Shown here: in pieces, positions 3,499-6,253 of the stretch
How the letters are laid out: each line of letters begins with the position of its first letter
Position numbering within the stretch: position 1 is the stretch's first letter
Origin: an uncultured Clostridia bacterium
Lineage (GTDB): Bacteria; Bacillota; Clostridia; Christensenellales; CAG-314
Direction: 5' to 3'
DNA length: 6,253 nucleotides
NCBI GenBank assembly: GCA_937915515.1
Contig: CALGIK010000056.1
Location: forward strand, 1 to 6,253
The notes under the pieces: model-generated
The model's input: the letters and a program-made list of their open reading frames with translations, nothing else
What the model was told of the DNA's origin: nothing
The model's database searches: none
Made by a program: the position numbers and the translations under genes

Positions 3499-5400
3499 AT
3501 GAACAAAAAAAGATTACTGATAGCATTATGTATGATTTTACTTGCTTTGGTAATGAGTACATTTGTTGCTTGTAAGCCAAAACCATCGGAATACGATGGC
3601 AACTTCACAATGACTCGTGAGATAGCAGACCAAATCTTATCGGGATACGATTTAGGTGACAATGTAATTTTGTCTGATGGCAATTCCGAATATGGCTATA
3701 GTATAAACGGCGACAACTTTGTTGTATACGAAAAAGATGGTGACGGCAACGAGGATTATTATGGCAAAGTTGGTGAGGACTATTACAAAATTATGATAGA
3801 TAGTGAAGGCCAAAGAAGTCATACAAAGCTTGCATACTGGGAGGCAAAATTAGTTTTATTAGAAGCAAAAGCCGATATTGAAGAATATTTTACGATTATT
3901 AACAAAAATAATACTATCTTTATGCTTGAAGTATTAAAGGAGTACGGAGAGGAATTTGGAAACGTTAATGTGACCGGCAACGGTTGCTGGGAAAAAGCCA
4001 ATGACAAAATACCTCAATCTGCATATATACATTATTCATTCAATATGGTAGAAAGTGGTTCTGTTATATATCAGGAATTAGAATATACCTTCTCTGAAAA
4101 AAAACTCGCGTATTTTACTATGCGCATGAGTGATACAGTGGAGGGATATATTCCTGACGATGCAAGAAACATAAACACTAATTCCTTCACCTTTAACTAC
4201 AGCTATGATCGTGTTTTAACGATGCCAGCAAACAAAGGAGAAGATGTCACATCAACTTACACAACAAATGTATATATGACAGGTGCCTTTTTATCGACGC
4301 TTACAAATATGCAAAGAGGCTCAAAAATAACGCTTACAGAGCCTCAGGACGAAGCATTTTTAGGTTGGTACTATGATGAAGAATATCAATTTCCGGTTGA
4401 GGGGCTCTATCAAGTCGGTTACGACAGTTTTTGCGAGGTTTACGCAAAATGGCAAGTGCCTACTGTACGAGTTGAGCTTAACGGCGGAACTTTTTCCGCT
4501 GAAGCACAAAGTAAAATATCAGAGTGTGTTTTTATAGAAGACATCAGAGGCTTTGTTCCTTACAAAAACGGATATCTTTTTGAAGCTTGGTACTTTGATG
4601 CTGACTTTCAAAATTTAGTCACTTACAGCGACGATTTAATAAGTGAAGATATCGTTATATACGCCAAATGGTCACCGTCTGTAAAGATTACTTTATCCGC
4701 TGATATAAACTACAAGTTACCTAAGCTAGTTGGAGCGGAAGGCGATTTTATGAGGATAAATTATATTAAGCCCGTTAAGCGAAACGGAATTTTTGATGGA
4801 TGGTATAAGGATAGCAATTTTACAATACCTGTTACCGAAGTAGTTTTCCCTGCCAGTGACGCCACATACTATGCTAAGTTTGACAACGCAATTTGCGTTG
4901 ACATTAATTACGAAAATGCTACTTTGACAATTGATCTTCCTAAGTATATTAATATTCCTGTTGCCGAAAGCGAAGAATATAGCTTTGAAGATTTTTTTAA
5001 TGAGATTACTGACGGTTATCCCGGTGGCTCAAATGCTAATGGCGAAGGCTTTGACGGTTGGTATCTCGACAGCGCTCTTACTCAGCCGTTGGTTGAATAT
5101 CCGACAGCTGATATTACCGTATATCCAAAAATAGCGCCTTTGTATTATTATATAATCGATGCCGGTGAAGGCGCATTGGTAGATTACTATGACAATACAA
5201 ATATTTGCATAACGGCTTTTAAATGGCGATCACCTATTGAGGAATGCCTCATTTATGCGGAAATTTTTATTATACCGCCGGAAGGAAAGGTATTTGCAGG
5301 TTGGTACACTGATGCAGCATTGACTCAACCATATGAGCCTACGGAATATCCGACAGAAAATACTACAATTTATGCTGCTTATGTTGACAACGAACGATAA
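3499..5400 (+). CDS. Secreted lipoprotein with five InlB/Flg_new-type repeats
   Basis: A 633-residue surface protein. Residues 2-24 form a lipoprotein signal peptide: basic NKKR, a long hydrophobic core, then FVA before Cys25. Phe at -3 is unusual for a lipobox, but the rest fits signal peptidase II, so the protein is probably lipid-anchored outside the membrane. Residues 30-250 form an acidic, beta-rich domain (repeated Tyr and G-D-G motifs) that I do not recognise. The C-terminal part carries five repeats of the Listeria-Bacteroides (InlB B-repeat, Flg_new) type, about 254-318, 319-391, 392-461, 462-545 and 546-633. Each has a G/A-W-Y core (Trp290, 364, 435, 521, 602), a D/E-x5-6-P-like segment and an ending like Y-A-K-W. 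These modules are stalk or binding repeats in surface proteins. There is no LPxTG signal. It is monocistronic, with its own promoter, RBS (AAAGGAG, 7-base spacing) and terminator. Ligand unknown. Confidence 0.9.
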   Translation: MNKKRLLIALCMILLALVMSTFVACKPKPSEYDGNFTMTREIADQILSGYDLGDNVILSDGNSEYGYSINGDNFVVYEKDGDGNEDYYGKVGEDYYKIMIDSEGQRSHTKLAYWEAKLVLLEAKADIEEYFTIINKNNTIFMLEVLKEYGEEFGNVNVTGNGCWEKANDKIPQSAYIHYSFNMVESGSVIYQELEYTFSEKKLAYFTMRMSDTVEGYIPDDARNINTNSFTFNYSYDRVLTMPANKGEDVTSTYTTNVYMTGAFLSTLTNMQRGSKITLTEPQDEAFLGWYYDEEYQFPVEGLYQVGYDSFCEVYAKWQVPTVRVELNGGTFSAEAQSKISECVFIEDIRGFVPYKNGYLFEAWYFDADFQNLVTYSDDLISEDIVIYAKWSPSVKITLSADINYKLPKLVGAEGDFMRINYIKPVKRNGIFDGWYKDSNFTIPVTEVVFPASDATYYAKFDNAICVDINYENATLTIDLPKYINIPVAESEEYSFEDFFNEITDGYPGGSNANGEGFDGWYLDSALTQPLVEYPTADITVYPKIAPLYYYIIDAGEGALVDYYDNTNICITAFKWRSPIEECLIYAEIFIIPPEGKVFAGWYTDAALTQPYEPTEYPTENTTIYAAYVDNER

Positions 5401-5429
5401 AAAATAAAAAACAAATTGCATATAGAGTT

Positions 5430-5472
5430 AATTAATTCCCCTTCTGAAACATTTAGAAGGGGAATTAATTTT
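5430..5472 (+). terminator. Very long hairpin terminator between convergent genes
   Basis: A perfect 16-bp stem, AATTAATTCCCCTTCT (5430-5445) with its complement at 5455-5470, can extend by three inner pairs to leave a 3-base loop. It is followed by TT, making a four-T end. It lies 29 bp after the lipoprotein stop codon. As a near-perfect palindrome it may also stop the convergent cyclase transcript, although no T tract follows on that side. Confidence 0.85.
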
Positions 5473-5579
5473 GGCTCTCGTTAAAACTTATTTTTATTCT
5501 TCTGATTTGCTGAATTATAGTTTATTTAGATACAATTTTTTTATCTACAGAGCTATTAGAATTTTATAAAAACTACTTT

Positions 5580-6253
5580 TCAGCTAATCATTACTTTTTT
5601 GCGTGTTTTTTTGTTATCGTACATTTCAGCATCAAGATGTCTGTAAAAATCGTCTAACGTACTTTCATCAGTTATACGGTAGCTTGTCATTCCGACAGAA
5701 AATTCCAGCTTATAAGGAAGATTGCTGTAAAAATTAAATTGTGCTACGTTACTTTTCAGCTTATTTATCAACTGTGCGCCGTCAGAAATATCGGACAAGA
5801 TAAACACAAATTCATCCCCGCCGTAACGGGCGACAAAATCGGTATATCCTATGCTGTTTTTAAAAATTTCTGCAAGGCTAATTAGCGCATCGTCCCCCGC
5901 CTTATGTCCGAATGTATCGTTTATATATTTAAAATCGTCGATATCCGCCATAAGTCCGACGAGCGTTTTTCCTGCGTCTCGATTTATCCTCATTTTAAGA
6001 TAAGAATCAAGCCTAAGTCGGTTTGGTAAATTTGTCAAATAATCGGTTTTCATCATTTCGTTTTGTAAATGGAAATTAGTTAACAGCACAGAAAAAGCGC
6101 AACCCGCCCATGTGGTTACAATGCCGTAATGAAATAACTGAATAAGCATGCCCATAAGTACAGGCAAAGGGAAAAACAGCATAGGGTAAAAACTATTTTT
6201 TGGCACAATACTTTTATTTTTAAAAAGCAAAACAACAACATACACCATATAAG
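5580..6253 (-). CDS. Membrane-anchored GGDEF diguanylate cyclase, N-terminus missing
   Basis: The frame is open to the right edge, so the Met at 6246-6248 is probably internal. Numbering from it, hydrophobic stretches at 1-9, 20-40 and 44-58 look like the last helices of a multi-pass sensor, in the style of the 7TM region common in Clostridia cyclases. The GGDEF domain then runs from about 64 to 222: the entry motif DYLTNLPNR (69-77), the metal/substrate segment ADIDDFKYINDTFGHKAGD (101-119), RYGGDEF (141-147) and the closing LDAEMYDNKK (205-214). The GGDEF active-site signature is intact, so it should make cyclic di-GMP from two GTP. The position of the inhibitory RxxD site is Gly-Tyr-Thr-Asp (134-137), so the Arg is lost and feedback inhibition through that site is unlikely. 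It is convergent with the lipoprotein gene, with a 179-bp gap. No EAL domain follows. Confidence 0.93.
   Translation of the reverse strand, partial: YMVYVVVLLFKNKSIVPKNSFYPMLFFPLPVLMGMLIQLFHYGIVTTWAGCAFSVLLTNFHLQNEMMKTDYLTNLPNRLRLDSYLKMRINRDAGKTLVGLMADIDDFKYINDTFGHKAGDDALISLAEIFKNSIGYTDFVARYGGDEFVFILSDISDGAQLINKLKSNVAQFNFYSNLPYKLEFSVGMTSYRITDESTLDDFYRHLDAEMYDNKKTRKKVMIS

Noticed and set aside
3819..4007. Minus-strand open frames within the lipoprotein gene, including 5230-5421
   Set aside because: All are antisense to a continuous 633-codon gene with signal peptide and domain repeats, and lack initiation signals.
4931..5134. Plus-strand out-of-frame open frame in the lipoprotein gene
   Set aside because: Different frame of a well-supported coding region with no RBS; the hydrophobic translation comes from frame shift of AT-rich codons.
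5527..5547. TAGATA/TATCTA hairpin as terminator of the cyclase gene
   Set aside because: The stem is only 6 A/T-rich pairs and no T tract follows it on the minus strand.

Overview
The window looks like chromosomal DNA of a low-GC, AT-rich member of the Clostridia (Firmicutes/Bacillota), perhaps a gut lineage. The main support is the rplU-prp-rpmA cluster. Ribosomal protein L27 carries the N-terminal extension typical of Firmicutes, and the gene for its processing protease Prp lies between L21 and L27. Purine-rich Shine-Dalgarno sites, simple Rho-independent terminators and a diguanylate cyclase of a type common in Clostridia fit this. No rRNA, tRNA, CRISPR array or intact mobile element was found.

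Left part (1-1262, minus strand): a ribosomal operon rplU-prp-rpmA is read leftward from one or two sigma-A-like promoters, through a structured leader resembling the L21 leader, and ends at a hairpin terminator. Immediately beyond lies the N-terminal part of an 8-oxoguanine DNA glycosylase-like gene, cut by the window edge. The GTPase gene obg, which often follows rpmA, is not there.

Middle part (1334-3088, plus strand): diverging from rplU is a two-gene unit. The first gene encodes a 372-residue protein that is 27% asparagine and appears disordered, with a cysteine cluster near its C-terminus. The second encodes a 180-residue helical protein with a basic, two-cysteine N-terminal tail attached to a core resembling an uncharacterised Clostridia family. 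They share one strong terminator. This pair is the best candidate for something undescribed.

Right part (3089-6253): about 410 bp of AT-rich non-coding DNA, with a second terminator, short repeats and a promoter, leads to a 633-residue secreted lipoprotein. It has a novel-looking N-terminal domain followed by five InlB/Flg_new-type repeats. It ends at a very long hairpin terminator. A convergent minus-strand gene encodes a membrane-anchored GGDEF diguanylate cyclase whose N-terminus is beyond the window. The lipoprotein and the cyclase could both belong to a surface/attachment lifestyle, but nothing in the sequence ties their regulation together.
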